From Archilochus colubris (taxonomy: Eukaryota > Chordata > Aves > Apodiformes > Trochilidae), in NCBI GenBank assembly GCA_023079485.1, contig CM041084.1, positions 127,407,292-127,471,291 on the forward strand: a stretch of DNA of 64,000 nt, read 5' to 3'. Under the pieces are notes generated by a model that was not told the DNA's origin, did not search any database, and saw nothing but the letters and a program-made list of their open reading frames with translations. Positions 1-14,407 of this stretch are shown one piece after another. Position 1 is the first letter of the stretch. Each line of letters opens with the position of its first letter. The translations under genes and the position numbers were made by a program.

Positions 1-3000
1 AGAGGAGCAGTGACAATGAGATAAGCCTGTCCAGTGATGGGGAGCACTTTAGGAAAGAGGAGACAGGATGGGGAGGATGCACACATGCCACTTGCTTGTA
101 AGGATATAGATTGGACCTACTGACAACCTGCCAACGCCCAAAATTCCAGAGGCAATGATATATCAATGAATTCTGGGATATGAAATTCTTGGTGATTTTT
201 ATTTACCTTTGATGCAATGACATCTATAGATATAATCGGGTAAAACAATCAGCATATTTGAGCACATGAGGGGATGTTGGTTTGTATTCTGTTTACACTT
301 AGTCACAAAAAGATAGTCACAAACTTCCTGAAGAGATTTGAAAGCTTTGGGGGTGCCTGTGATTTAAAACTGGCAGTAAAAGAAAAAAGAAGACAAAGAA
401 GGTAGTGGTTAATTGACCTTTATCGTGCCTTCTGGTTCATTTAGAAAAGGAAATTAAATTAACATGATAATTCAGTCCTACTGTGTTAAGTCTGCTATAA
501 ACCCATTAAATTTTATGGCCATTGATTTAACATTTTTTTCTATTAACTGGGTTTAATTTTCAATATTGTCATGCAGGTTCTGAAAAGTGGTAGGCTGGAA
601 GAACACGGGTGGATGAACCTCTGTGCATCTGGTTTGTGCCAGTGGCTCAGTCACTGGAAAGCAGGAGCCCAGACTCTCACCAGCACACCCTGATTCTGGC
701 ACCCACCCTACAAAAAGCATGGGGAAATATCCTGAAATACAGGGGCTTCCTTCATTTCCAGAGTAAAAACAAGCCTGTTTGGCATCCAGAGAAGTTAATT
801 CTCTTGAAATGCTGCCTGTGCTTATGCTTCTTTCAAAAAGTTTTGAAACAGGGCTCACATTTGGTGTGTCAGCCTGCTCATGCCTTCCATCTTCTGGAGA
901 AGAAAACACAGCCCACTGCTATAGAAAGGGAATGTGATGTTCTCAATCCCTAACCTTGCAGTTAATTCTATATACATATGTGTCAGTAGCTGTGCAAAGC
1001 TTGAATTCTTTGTTATTCCTTTCTACTTGATAATTTCATTTAAATATTTCTCTCATGTTTACCTGATGAGTAAAATGTTAGGTAATCAAGTTTAAAATCT
1101 CTTAGGAATTTCCTAAAATTCCTAGAATCCTAAAAACCCAGAAGTGTGAATAAAAAAAAAACAAAAACAAAAAACACACACACAACAAATTTAGGAAAAG
1201 GTTTCTTGGCTACACTGAATGTGTTGCCACATTTTTTGCATATTAGTATTTTCTACAGGCTGGTAGAATTCTTAAAATATAGTTTTGCTTCCTGTAAAGT
1301 AAGATTTAAGTGGAAGGAGAAGAAAAATAGACTTACTGGGTTTTTTTATACACATATTCTTCCTTGAAAAAATTAAGCCAAATTAATAATACGAGCATTC
1401 TATGTACTGTACATTTTCCCATGGTGTGATGGTTACTCCTCACTAATTTCTCATAATAAAATTCTCACTTGGACAGAAAAAGAATATAATGTAAAAGTGT
1501 ATGGAGAACACCCTATAACAATCCACAGGGATATATAACTGAGAAAAACTCACACCCTCAAAACTGATAGCAATCTATCCTTTTTTGCTTCCTTAATTTA
1601 TTTTTTATTTTTTTTTAACTGAATCAGTCAGTATGTACCAAACTCCCCATCTACCAACCATGTTCTGATATGACACTTGGCTCTTTAACCTGCCAGGGCT
1701 GGCAGCGTGTAAGGGGATAAAACTGTTTCCTACTATTGTTGGCAATAAATGCTCGTCTGTGTTAATTACACTTTATGTTGGTACTCATCATTCAGTCAAC
1801 ACTGCCTGCTCTGCAGCTTCTCCACAAGTGACTAAACCCCAACAACATTTCCTCTGATTCCAAGCTGTGGTGAGGCAGAAGTTCCTGGGAGCATCAGTGC
1901 TGGGGAACTGGCCAAGGCCATCCATAGTCCAGAGGACTGTTTTACTTCCAGGAGTAACTGCACATGATTCAGGTTTGCTGTCAGGTTGGAATTTAGCCCA
2001 GTGAGGCAAATTTAATGTATTTGCTTTTGCTTTTCATCTGAAACTTTGGACAGAAATGCTTTAAGAACACTTTAAGAAGACTTTAAGTCATCAAAATAAA
2101 TGAAAAATAACAACAATGGAAAAAAAACTATGCTCCATAAGCAAGGGATTAAAAATAGAAAATTTCAGCTGATGCTGGGGCCAAGGTCTAGAGAAGCAGC
2201 AAGGAAGTTTTTTCAGAAAGGCAAACTACTGGGCTATGCCTTTGGGGAGGATTAGAGGAGAAACGAGGCTGTTAAACTGATGACCAGCTCTACTCCTATT
2301 GTGCAAATAGTGCAAATTCACTTCCTTTCCCTCACCCATACCTGTGACAGAAAGAAAGTCTGTCCCAGTGCAAAGGGGGCAATGGTAAAAGCTCTGATGT
2401 TTTGTTGTTCTTGTCTGGGAACAGCATCTTTTTCTTTCATCATAATACTTGAAATAGGAAAAACAGGACCATGTCCAGGCACTTTTAGGCTATGCTGAAC
2501 AAAATGTGAATTTTGCTCTCCAAAAAAAAGGTCAAAAGCAGAACAATCCATCACCTAGGAGTGACTGAAACATTTTATTTTATATCTTTCTTTCCTACAA
2601 AAAAGTATGATTTTATTCAGACAGATGACCACAGGAAATATTTGTGACTGAAATTTGAAAAAAATTACTTAAAAAGTCCAAACCCTGTAAGCTAAGAAGT
2701 TTTGAAGGTTTGAGGTTTGGGGCTGAAACTACACAAAACATTTTTTTGTAATGAATACAGTAACTTTCCTAATAAACCTGAATTTCCTCTTAGGTCCAGT
2801 GCACCTACAACAAAGCTGCATGGCCAGCTCTAAACTTCTGCAATGCAGCTTCCTTGGGACAACACAGGAGGTAAGGGAAAACACGGCTGAATCACAACAA
2901 GATGTACCACGAGAGATGCCCAGAGGGAGAAGGGGCAGAACAGAGGTTGAAGTGGGAAAGAAGAGGGTAGGAAGTTTCTGTGGTCCTGAAGTGCTCAGGT

Positions 3001-4634
3001 CATCCCAGTTTCCCCCTGCAGCACTTCTGGCAAGAGACTGAAAAGAAAGTCTTTCCATCCTTACCTGCTTCACAAGACCTGTGCATGAGATGATTTAGGG
3101 ACAAGAATTAGGTCCCAGAGCTTGAAAGCCTTTTATTAGCACCATGTGATTTTATTGTTCTTAGGTCTTTGAGTTTTACTCTGTTTGTGGGCTTAAATCA
3201 AACAATTAACAACAGAATGTGGTTTCCATTTGCAGTTTCATTCCAACATCTATTGCAAAAGATTACAGTGACACCATTCTCTGTGTATCCCAATTACTGC
3301 TGCAGATGTACATCTGAACACAATCAGCTTATAAAGCCCTGCTGTTCATCTGTCTTAACCAAAGACCAGAAAACAGGCTCTAAAATGTTTAAGATTAAAA
3401 AAAAAAAAAAAGGGAAAGAAAACACTGAGACAGATTTCTTTTTACATTCAGTCCAGATAGGTGTTGCCCAAAAGATGTTCCCAGCAGCTCATAGCTCTAC
3501 TGTAGCCTTCATGACAGCAGCTGGTGGCTTCAGTCACATCCTTGGCATTGTTGTTTCCTGCATTATGTTTCTTTTTGACTCACAGAAAGATCCTGGGGAG
3601 CCTCAGCAGGAGAGCAGAAGGCCCTGGACCCCACAGTGGCTTCCCAGGCTCTGGCACCCAAGAGAGGTGCCCAGAGCTGCTCCCTGATGGCAGACAGACA
3701 GAGGGCACCCTTGGGCTATGGGGCTGGAGGATGCACAGGGGATGCAGAAATGCATCATACTCCTCAGCACCTCATTCAGAGTCTGAGCTTTGTGAAATCC
3801 TTCTGTAGGTGCTCAGCCTGCAGGACCCTGCCTCTTCCCCAGGTTGCCAGGTACCCTGCTCAGCTCTTCCAGTTGGCTCCATCATCTTGTTTCATGAGCC
3901 CACTCATCAGAGGCAGATGTGCAGTGATATGAATGACTGAAAAGTGAATCAATATTAAAGTAGTAACAAGCAATTATTTTAATTAGCTCTTCTCATGACT
4001 GAATTTTCGTTGTGAGCTTGCACAATCAAGTATTTCAGTAGGAACACTGTGGCTTTGTTTTGTAAGGGAGCTCTCAGGCAAAAGTGTGGCAGTGTACTTC
4101 TATCACAGATCAATACTCATCTTTTTCCTGACTCAGACTGATTAATATCCATGACATACAAAGTGTAAAATGAGCACAGTACAATTAATCCTCCCTGTTC
4201 AAAAGAAATAACCCATTAATGGAAGCAAAAATAAGCAGTGTGTCAACATTGACCAAAAGCACAGAAAGATGAGAATTGCTGAGCTTGTGTTTTAATTCAA
4301 CTCTCAAATCCAGGTTTAGCAAGATGGTAAATAACTAGGAGGAAGCATTTATGTTGTGTAACCTCACTGAGTCCAGCACAGTGCTGTAACTACTTTTGGG
4401 GTTCCACCAGCAGCATTTCATCCTCCCCACACTGTGGTAAACTTGCCTGGCCCTTCACTGGGGAGAGAGAACTGTTTGGGGGGGATATTTCTGATTTTCA
4501 ATATAGGAGATGTGTGGGAAATTTGCCCTTCCAATGGGCAGATTATTCACTAGTTGATATGGTTCAAAATATCCTGCAAGTGAAATAGTGTCTGTCAAAT
4601 TATGTCATTCTATGAAGGAAGACTGAAGGATAAT
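1..4634. other. Non-coding AT-rich stretch
   Basis: No exon, RNA gene or transposon is recognisable here. Open frames reach 172 codons (3169-3687, plus) but lack any domain. They overlap open frames on the other strand and run through an A14 tract that would read as poly-lysine. Short CA- and A-rich runs occur near 1147-1190 and 1600-1620. The base composition is like the rest of the first 62 kb. It is probably intergenic or intronic. Confidence 0.6.
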
Positions 4635-4890
4635 CCTAGAATCATAGAATAATTTGGGCTGACTTCTAAAAGCCACCCTGCAATGAGCAGGGACATTTTC
4701 AACTAGATGTTGCTCAGAGCCCCAACCAACCTGACCTTGAATGTTTCCAAGGATGGGGCACCTACCACCTCTCTGGGAAACCTGTTCCAGTGTTTCACCA
4801 CCCTCATTGTAAAAAATTTCCTCCTTATATCCAGTCTGAATCTACTCTCTTTTAGTTTAAAAAACATTCCCCCTTATCATATCAAGATCA
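4635..4890 (-). mobile_element. CR1 LINE 3'-end fragment, antisense
   Basis: This is a 5'-truncated copy of the CR1 non-LTR retrotransposon lying on the minus strand. On the plus strand it opens with the inverted CR1 3' terminus (TAGAATCATAGAAT) and runs through the 3' UTR words GAGCAGGGACATTTTC and CTGTTCCAGTGTTTCACCACC. It then reaches the end of the ORF2-derived part (TTTCCTCCTTATATCCAGTC). Similarity fades near 4890, before any reverse transcriptase. Such short copies are the usual result of incomplete reverse transcription. The 3' subfamily resembles the copies at 14094 and 50031. Confidence 0.85.
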
Positions 4891-7800
4891 TATCCATCAG
4901 GGCAAAGACAGAGAAGAAAATTATCTTCAACTTTTCCTTCCTCAGCCAGCCTGCCAGCCAGCCATAGGGAAACCTGGGTATCAGTGCTGCTTGGGGATGT
5001 GTAGGAGCTTTTGGAGACAAAAGTGCCCTGGCACTCAGCCACACTGCCCAAATCTGGTGTGGCAGCATTGCAAAGGGCAGCTGCTGCACATGGCTCCTGC
5101 TTGCTTGGAGGAGATGGGCAGCATCAGAACAGCCAAAACGCAGCATTGTTGCCAGCTACAGACCACAGCTGAGATAAGTGGACTCATCAACTACACAGAT
5201 GTTGGTAGAGAACAATAATAATACTGCTGGTAATAAAGATTATACCTTTACTGTTAATAATGAGAATTGGCATAGAGAAGGTTGGAAACTGGGACTTTTT
5301 CATAGGGAAAGAGCTGGGAACAGCTGACTACAGATTAAGTCTGAGTAGATCAGAGATGAAGAGGAGTTGCTTATTTTTTTCTGTAATGATGTTAAGGTAT
5401 CCAGCTACTCTGGAAAAAAAAGGTGTAACCTTTTTACTGTGACTGACCGTCACCATATGGACCTTTTTGACAGCTGTGATGTCTCTTTTTGCAGCTACAC
5501 GTTGCTTGACCAGAGAAGACACAAATAAAGTAGATTAAAGAAGATATAAAAGATTAAAGATTGAAAGATCTGAGTTCTCACTGGGATCTAAGTCCTATGC
5601 TGAGAAAGCAAAAGGATAATGAGAACACTCTCAAGTGTGACCTCAGAAGTGTGGTCCCAACAGCTACCTGGAATTCACTCCTGATGGAGGTAGTAATCTA
5701 TGGCAAAAATTGGGTAAAATGCCAAAGTAAAGGAAATAATATCTTTGGGTACTGGAGCCCATTTTACTGCTGTTTCCTGAGTCAGACACAAACTCTGCAT
5801 TAGCAATGTGAACAGAGCTACAAGCAAAGAATTATGGAAACAAGTGCAATTTTAACAAAAGGAGGAAAACTGTTTCCATATCCACAAGAGTTACAGGGGA
5901 TTTCGCTCACATTCTATCTTTTAGATGATAAAAAGCTATTTTGAATCGTGTTTTAATATGTTTATCAAAGAAAAGATACAAATCCAACAATAACATCCCA
6001 AATTTCTCACAGATGGAAAATGGGAATCAAAGGGTTTTGCATAGAAATCTGTTGAAGTCAGGTTTTGTTTAGACAGTAATTCCTGCAAAGAATCAAACAA
6101 CTTTCCCCTCCAGTTTTAACTTGGATTGAGCTCTAGACATTATAAGCCATCTGTCTTTGCAAATCCAAGGCAGACAGAAAACAATCCTGCCTGACTTGAA
6201 CCAGAAACATGTGGTTATTTAAATACCCATCTAATAAAAAGGTGTTGGGGTCAAATTATCCCAAGACCATTTCACCATAAAATGCCTATGCTCCATTTGT
6301 AAGACCATGGATGACAAACTACAGGTGAGGTTAAGGTGCAAGGTTGAGTGGAAATCATCTTTTATAACAAAACATATCTATTACTGCTCAGTAGGCTGTG
6401 CAGAGGAGCAAGGGAGGTGAGTTTTAGCCTCGCTGGCTCAGGGAGTGGAATGCTCAGTTAAGAAACAGGGACAGTGCCTCAGAATCTCTCAGGTAGGGAA
6501 ACAGCAGCTGCATTTACTAGGACAAATGGTCTGTCTGTTTCCTCAGAAATAAATTGACCTGTAGGGGGAAGATGAATGGCACAGACCCCACTAACAGTCC
6601 AGAGACCAATGCCAGCAGGTGAAGGAGCCAGGAGCTGACTAACAGGGCTTGCAGCAGCCTGCTGAAGGAGCTCCCCAGGGCTGCCCACTATGCCATGGAT
6701 CACCTGCAGGGAGTTCTTCCCATTTAAACCTCACACAGGGAAGTATATTATATATTGTGTGTATATTCCACATTTTTCAATTACACACCAACGTTTTATA
6801 AACATTTATAAGCGTTATCCATTTTAGATACTGTAAATATTTCGTTTCTGCCTAACTTTACCCTGGATTGAGTAGAAAGTGATTTCAAGGAAACTTAAAA
6901 AGAAGAAAAGTTTGAACCTCTGAAGAGGTCTCCTATCTTACCAGAACACTCCCCAGAGTATCTGGAGGGAACCAACAATGAGCTCCACAGAAGCTGGCAA
7001 CAAGGGGGCAACAGAAAGACAGAAGTGTCCTCTGATAGCCAGTGACAACTCCAGCAGGCTCCTTGGCCTTTCAGAGGATGTCAGGGAGTCATTGAAGCCC
7101 ATCAGCTCCCCAGGGGGTTGCTCCCACTGACACTGTTCATAAAAATCTCTGTTTGCTACAAAGGGAAAAACAGTTTGATTTCTTAATTACTGCTCAAGAA
7201 ACCAGCATATGAGCAGGAAATAAGCAACTGAAACAATGAACAGAAGGAGCAAGATATGCAGGGGACAGAAGGGAGCAGGATAAAATTCTTTGGTCAGGAC
7301 AGAGCCAACAGACTTCCCAGAAGAGTCTGAAGAGCCTCTCTGAATGGAGCTGTTTCAGTCCCTACTTCTTCAAACTTCTTTTGGTATAGAAAGAAAAGAT
7401 CTTGATGAAGACATTGCAGACTGATCTAATGCAACCAAAGAAACTTCCAGCTAAGAGCACCATGGTCCTGAAAATGATCAGATGGGAACTCTTCATGTGG
7501 TATAAAAAGCAAAATAAATGATCGAATGCAGAGGCAGACTTCAGCTCCCTTCCCATCTTCATTGATTCGATCTGCCACTGAAAAATAGACAACAATATTT
7601 AAAAAAACATTTCATGTACAAGGAAGCTTTATTTTTGGCCTTCAGTTAGATTCTCTTTTTTTTCAGGAGGAGCACCACAGTTACCATTACCTAGAACTAG
7701 CACACTCGGACACTCTTAGGATTTTTCTTTTTTTCACAGTTCCACATTGGTACTTATCAGAATGCACTTCACTATACAAAGTATACATCTCAATATGAAA

Positions 7801-10560
7801 AATCAGCATTAAGCTATCCAGCCTTTTAACATGACATATTCTGCCTCAGAAGAATTTACTGCAGCAGGAAACAAGTAGCCAGGGATTCACAAAGTCAAAC
7901 ACAGTTTTCACTAAGACCTCCCATCACCTCAGAATGAGAGGACAAGCTCCTCTTTGGGGACTGTCTCTTTTGGAGACAGGGTCCCCACTCTGTCACACCC
8001 ATGTCTATTTCCCTTCTTCCATTGCCCACCCATTGGCTACACTTTACTGAACTCTAGCACTTGCCATGTTTCTTTCTATCCTGAATATGGATGGGAAATG
8101 TGAACACTGAACACTTTCAGCAAGCGAATGAGGCCAACAAAGGGAGAGCATCCTTACTTTGAGACAGCACATCTGGCCAGAGTCTCGGCATATGTGAAAC
8201 AAAAGTAATAGAGATCCCTGAGGACAACGTCCCTGGCTGTCCCAGGGAGGTATAACTGAATGATTAAATTTGAGCCAGAAATAAGGATTATTCAAGAAAC
8301 TTCACTTACAAGAGACTTAGCTGAAAGCAAAATTACAAGACAGCAAATTACCTTTATCCTGGCCCAAACCAGGACACTTAAGTATTTTAATTTAGAAAAA
8401 AAAAAGAAAACCCCACAACTTTCTTAAATTCTGTATTTTTCCACTGACAGTATTTGCTGAAGACACTTGCTGAATAAAGATACTGATTCTCTGGGATTTT
8501 GTAGGGGGAAGAGAAAACAAGAGGGAGAGAGAAGAGGCACTTTGGATGTGGGGCTGGAGGAGGAAGTCATCAGAGAAAAGTGTTGCGGGGAGCTGCCAGA
8601 TTTGTAGAAACCTCTGCTGGTTTGCCAGATGAATCAGACCACAGAATATTGAATTAGGAAGACTCATGACTGGGAATTTGAAGAAGTTACCTGTGATACA
8701 AAATATGTTATGTGAATGAGATCTCTTCTCTTCTATTGACAGAAGTGTTTAATGAGCTGGGAGCTGGGTCCCCTCTGCATTACCTTCCTGGAGATGCTCT
8801 CCTTGACTGACAGCTGCGCTGGAGCGAGTCAGCCACAGGGAAAAGCAGGGCAGTAGGCTCTCAGGAGCTACAGAGCAGTCTTCTGTGTGAAACTTTCCGA
8901 AACTTAAGAAGCTGAAAAGGAAGAGGAAAAAAATATGTAAAGCTAATATAAACTTTCTTTTTCCCCTTCCATCCTTAAACTGACACACACACACATGTGC
9001 ACAGGAGCCTCAGAGACTTTTGAGCACCTGGGAAGGCTGGAGCAAAAGTCACAGAGTTCACACTTATTTACCCAGTATCTGCTGCAAGAAATACAGGAAG
9101 GCTCCACTGGCATCTGGCAGCATGCAGAGCTATCAGGCTGCTGTTTTCATAGATACTTCCAAAATACACCAGGGAATTAAATTGTCCCCCAGCATGGTAC
9201 CAACCAGCACAGTTGGTTGTTCTAAAAAGCCAGATAAAAATTTCCCTTAAGTAGGGTAATCCATGAAGGTACCATGGCTGCCTCTGCAGCACCTTTTCCA
9301 AGACCTTTCCCCACAAAGGTACCTATGTTATGTCTAGTGCAGAGCATGGGGCTCCTCTGCCCCACACCAAGGAGCCTCACAGAAGGGAAGGACACAAGGA
9401 GCCCATGGGGCTACCAGTTCTGTGCCACATCCTGCACTTGGCAGCAAGCAGGGCGGCTTGGCTGATAACACCCTGTGGGTTTCATCATTCAAAGCAACTT
9501 ACAGCAGCGTAATTATTTTCTCCACCTTGTACACAGCACTTTCATTGCTGGCCACAGGGATCAGACACAGCCAAAAAGCTCTGTCTTGCTTACACCAGCA
9601 CTTGTGCTGTCTTTAAACCACACGGTTGCAGAGGGGTGAGTGAATTCCCTTAGCTCAAACCTACACATGCAGGAGGCAGAGGGCTACCTACCTGCTTTGC
9701 AATGAAAGCAGGAGCCATTCCAGGTGCTTCCACACATTTATAGGCCCACAGTTACCTTCAGAGAGTGTATGGGATCTGACAAGACACTGGACAGCCTGCT
9801 GACATCTTTCAGCTCAACTTTAACAACCTCTCCTTGCAAAATATTTATAACTATAAAACTGTTTACTGAGACACTCAAGCATTATAGCTACCAGCTAGAA
9901 AGCAGCTGAATGTTTTATACAAGGACAAAATTAATCCAATTTCCCCCTTGAAATGATATTTCTGTTACAGAAACTTTCCAAAAAATGCTTAGCAGATATT
10001 TGTGAAATTGTCATTTATAATGTGACATATATAATGACACTACGTATCTCTTTGGGCAAATGCATGGCGTTATCATGAGCAATTACTAGCAAGGCACAGA
10101 TGTGAATGTTGCTGCAAACATAAATGCTGCCTCTTCCCCCTCCGAAAAAAAAAAACAAAAAAACCCACAACTCAAAAAGTACTGTATCTTCATAAATTTT
10201 ACAGGTTTTATGCATTGCTGCTATTGGAAAAACAAGAACATATTTAATGGTGCATTTTGTGACACGATGAGTTTAGTAAGTCTGCCTAACTTAGCTTAGC
10301 TTCATTGTATGGATATCTGGAGCATATCAACCAATTTATTTAAGCCAAATATTTATCAACCAAATGTTATGGTGTGTATTACTGCCAGCTTAGCAAGGTG
10401 GACAAAAAGGAGGAAATGTGTTTTAACCACAAAGTGAGAGATGTCTCCCTGATTTGTTAATTATTATGTTGCATATTTTGCTATGGGAAATTTCATACAC
10501 TCTTCTATAAAAAAAAATATACATATATATATGTTCATTTTACTGTTTCTGTTGTACCAG

Positions 10561-10730
10561 GAAAGTGCAAATGCATTGAACACTACCATTTTTTGTTTAT
10601 AAAAGGTGACCTATACTTTCCATTTCAAATGTGGTTTCTTTAATGAAAATATTGTAATGTCAGTCCATGCAAAGCAAATGCATATTAATATGCGTTTACA
10701 TCTGTCTCATATTAATATTCATGCCTGAAT
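10561..10730. promoter_or_regulatory. Candidate enhancer: POU/homeodomain word cluster
   Basis: The segment holds GCAAATGCAT (10567-10576), ATGCAAAG (10667-10674), and GCAAATGCAT followed directly by a perfect 14-bp palindrome GCATATTAATATGC (10680-10693). A second copy of CATATTAATAT lies at about 10709-10719, followed by TCATG. Spaced ATGC and AAAT half-sites are the words bound by POU (octamer) proteins, and TTAAT/ATTA are homeodomain cores. Such clustering is typical of developmental enhancers. AT-rich DNA also makes these words by chance, so the call rests on density and the exact palindrome only. Confidence 0.25.
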
Positions 10731-11836
10731 CCACATCCCTACACAAAGCCAATTTTCTGACCATCTGTGTGATGGCTGGTGGATGCAATGAATAAATTTT
10801 ATTTGTGAGGGGAGCGATAAATCATGTATCTTCAGTTTTTCACCCACAATCTCTCCTCTTAGGTGCTAAAATGTTTTCACCGTGGCTAAGAATTTTCAAG
10901 TAAACCAAAGTAATTAACCCTTAGCAGAACATTCACCTTCATTTGCCAGGTGAAAGTCCACAAAAAATATGAAAGACAAAGTTGTTTGACTGAGAAAGTG
11001 GTACTGCAGTTTTAGAAGGTTTATTTCTTTCATTTCTTTTTGAAGTATTCCTGTCTTAGAATCACACTCAGTCCAATAGTATAGGCCAAATGACTCACAC
11101 TGATGCTGAAGAGTACCTTAAGCCTGACTGCTTGCAGTGGGCTTGTCTTTGCAGTTAAATACTATTCAAAGATGACTGTAACTTGAACATCAGTAGAAAC
11201 TGTTTCATGGGGGTTTATTAGTGCTAAAACTGGCTTAAATAACTGGCTCAGTACCAGCCACTGAAACTGATTGCTGGAGCACCTACTGTACATCAGCTGC
11301 TGAGCTTTCAATGTGCCTCTGACTTTCTCTACAGAACAAGACTGCTGCTAAATTCCCAAAGGACATATTTGGCCTCAGTCACACAAATGTCCATCCAGAG
11401 TAACTTTGCTGGTGGCAAAGTTTTTTCAGAGCTTTTCTCAGACAGTTCATAACGTAAATGCAATCCAGTCCAAGCACACAACTACACAAAGAAGTAGTAC
11501 AATAACTTCCAGTTGTAGAGTGTAGATAAAAAAGATTAAATTCCTAGATAAGTTTATGACCAAGACAGCTGTAAGCCTAGAAGACTGATTAAAAAGCCTT
11601 GTTTTCCAGCACTCTCTAGCCCTGGCCATACTTTAAAAAGAAAAAAAAAAAAACACAACTTTTTGAATTATACCATTACTCAGACCCCTAAACACAGGCA
11701 CTTGCTCTCACTCAGAAGCATGAGGCCTGGACAGACTCATTCCCACATCCTGCATTGCTATAATCTGGGGAGGTAGCACAAGAGGTACCTCGGCTTCATC
11801 TCCATCAGGCAAACAGATCACACACCTAATGCACAA

Positions 11837-11857
11837 CAGCAGCAGCAGCAGCAGCAG
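11837..11857. repeat. (CAG)7 microsatellite
   Basis: Seven perfect CAG units follow ACAA and precede CTCTGTG. No surrounding open frame looks like a real exon, so it is best read as a non-coding trinucleotide repeat, possibly polymorphic. Confidence 0.9.
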
Positions 11858-14093
11858 CTCTGTGTTCATCCCTGAACACACCAGCTCCAGGCACATCCAG
11901 TGAAAAACACACTGGGGTAAAAAGCACCAGCACCAGTCACCTTAGGCAGAGTTAAAGAATGCACTTCAACAGCAAGAGATTTGTGCTTGAGTCTTTTTTT
12001 CAGTCTGCAGTTTTCAAACTCTAGCTGCTACTACCCCAAGGGAATTCCCTATCCTTCAGGCTGCTGACTAGTCTTCACATTTGTTTTTTTTTTCTTAATT
12101 AACTCCTCTACAGGACACAAGCACACACACCAGTTTCAAATTCAAACACATTTTTGTCAGTATGGGACAAAATCATTTTCTCTTCCATCTGCACTGAAAT
12201 CACTTCAATATCAGTCAACTGGAGTTACAATGACACAGTTTGGCCTGGGATACCAAATTCTTTGCTTGAAGTTGGACTTTGCACATTTTTGTAGATAGGG
12301 ATTATGGAATCAACAAAGAGGAGAGAGATTATTCTTTCTTCCTTCTAATGTAGGTCAAATCATGTCATCAGCAAATAACCTACTTTTACCTTGACAATCC
12401 AGCCGTAGGTAGTTTGAACATTATTGTGCACTGAAGTGGAATCTGAAAAAGGGATTGTGAATGAGCTTCACACTTCATCAGCATAATTGGCAAGAAATTA
12501 CTTGTAGATCAAATAAAAACACACAGTTGCTAAAAGAGGAGCTCAAACAGGAATGCAGAAAATAAGTAAGGTCAATCATCATTTTAAAGAAAACAGTGTA
12601 TGGAAACCATGCCTGAAAATACATTTACATCTAACATCCTTTTGTCTTAGTAATTTGTGCCCAATTTAAAGATGTTAATAATGGGAAAACTCTCTCATTT
12701 TAAGAGACTGCCAAATACAGAGGTTTGAATCTTTATTCCTTTATTCCTATTCACAAAGCAAAAAGCAGGACAAATGGGATATGGAACCATTCATCATGAC
12801 CTTGCCACTCAGGGCAAGTAGTGGTCCTGAAAGATATTGCAGTTCTCAAAGGTGCCAAGGGATCTATGAGAAATGAGCTAAGTTTCATCAAAGTTCCCAG
12901 TAGAAAGCATCTGTATTACAGATACCAATAGGAAAACTAATTGGTTTCCATGACTAATGAAATTCATATGAAAATATTGATCAAAATACTCCCTTTAGGT
13001 TTATGCTTAAAGTGTGTAAATAAATATATTTAATATAAATATACCTAGTATTCTATATTGATTCCTAATAGTTTTAAAGAATGAAAATTGAACGGATACA
13101 TTTATCTTTTATGCACTTGGAAAAACAAAAGGCATTTCAAAAATGGTTTTCATGTCTCTTATTACTTTCTTTGATTTCTCATATCTGCTGAGACACATGG
13201 AAAATCTCTTATTCACAAAAACAGCAAGGGCAATAAAACTGATGTTTACAGGGGCTGCTCACATGCCAGAAGACATGAATGTTTATAGATGCTTTGTTTG
13301 GCTGTGGCCTGAATTATTATTGTCACTTTTAAGATTGTAACTGGGCAGTGTAAAGGCTGTGTGTGCACAGAGGGTGTAGAATGAGCCATCAGAGGCAGTG
13401 ATAAATAAACACAGCTTGCCTAGGCTCCTGTAGCTGCCTGTTTTACATCCTCCACCCACTTCAACTAAAAGGATGATCAGAAAGAAATTTTAGGAAGGTA
13501 GAAATCATTTCAGTAATCAGAGGGCTCCCCAAATCAAGTGCAAAGAGGAATTCTCAAAGTCCCTGCAAAGCCACTGTAATGGTGCTGAAAACAGATACGA
13601 GCTGCAGAACCACTGTGGGACATGGTCCTGATTCCATGTGCTCCTGGATGTCCCAGGACTGCATTCAGCTCCAAATGCCCTCTGTTTAGTTACCTTGTCA
13701 TTCTTTGTCCATAGCCCCCAGAGAAAATAATTAGCAACAGCTACTTTTATATTCTTGTATATTTTAGGCATCAAAAGACCATTTGTGTGCAAGCATGAAC
13801 AAAAGAATTATTTGGATAACATTTCCAGGAATGCTAAAGCAGGAGAGGTTTTTCCCCTCCTGTTTTGGCCAAAAGGTATATGCACACTGTTATGCCCTCC
13901 AGGACCTTTCAACAACTCCAACACCTCTCAGTGAGACTAATTGCAAGAGAAAAAGAGAAGGAGCTGGTGTTAAATCAGAAACTCAAATCTAAGCCAGAGA
14001 GCTTGATTCCTTCATTGCTACTCCTAAAATAAAGACGGGAAAAAGCAGGTGATAAAGCCCTGCTTGTGCTCCAGACACTACATTTGCATCTCT

Positions 14094-14407
14094 TAGAATC
14101 ATGAAGTCATAGAATTGTTTGTACTGGAAGAGAGATTAAAGATCACCTACTTACAACCCCTCTGCCATGAGCAGGGACACCTCTCACTAGACCAGGTGGC
14201 TCAAAGTTCCATCCGACCTGGCCTTAAACACTTCCAGGGTTGGAGCATCTACAGCTGGGCAACCTTTTCCAGTGTCTCATCACTCTCACAGTAAAGAATT
14301 TCTTCCTAACATCTCACCTAAATTGGCCTTCCTCCATTTAAAGCCATTACCACTTGTCCTTTGCTACATGCCCTTGTAGAAAGTCCTTTCCCACCTTCCC
14401 TGTGCTT
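14094..14407 (-). mobile_element. CR1 LINE 3'-end fragment, antisense
   Basis: A minus-strand CR1 copy. The inverted 3' end (TAGAATCATGAAGTCATAGAAT) is followed by a 3' UTR block with GCCATGAGCAGGGACACC, ACTAGACCAGGTGGCTCAAAG and CTGGCCTTAAACACTTCCAGG. The ORF2-end block then follows (TTTCTTCCTAACATCT). Similarity reaches about 14407. No reverse-transcriptase catalytic segment remains. The insertion is moderately diverged and has no clear target-site duplication. Confidence 0.9.

Larger units (their letters stand above)
4891..14093. other. Non-coding stretch, no recognised repeats
   Basis: A 9-kb stretch without convincing exons. Frames above 60 codons occur on both strands at the density expected by chance in AT-rich DNA. 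It contains a (CA)n run at about 8980-9000, an AT run at 10510-10532, a (CAG)7 run at 11837-11857 and a cluster of homeodomain/POU-like words at 10560-10730, listed separately. Confidence 0.55.

Noticed and set aside
3169..3687. 172-codon plus-strand frame
   Set aside because: No domain. It includes a poly-lysine run from an A tract and overlapping frames in other phases.
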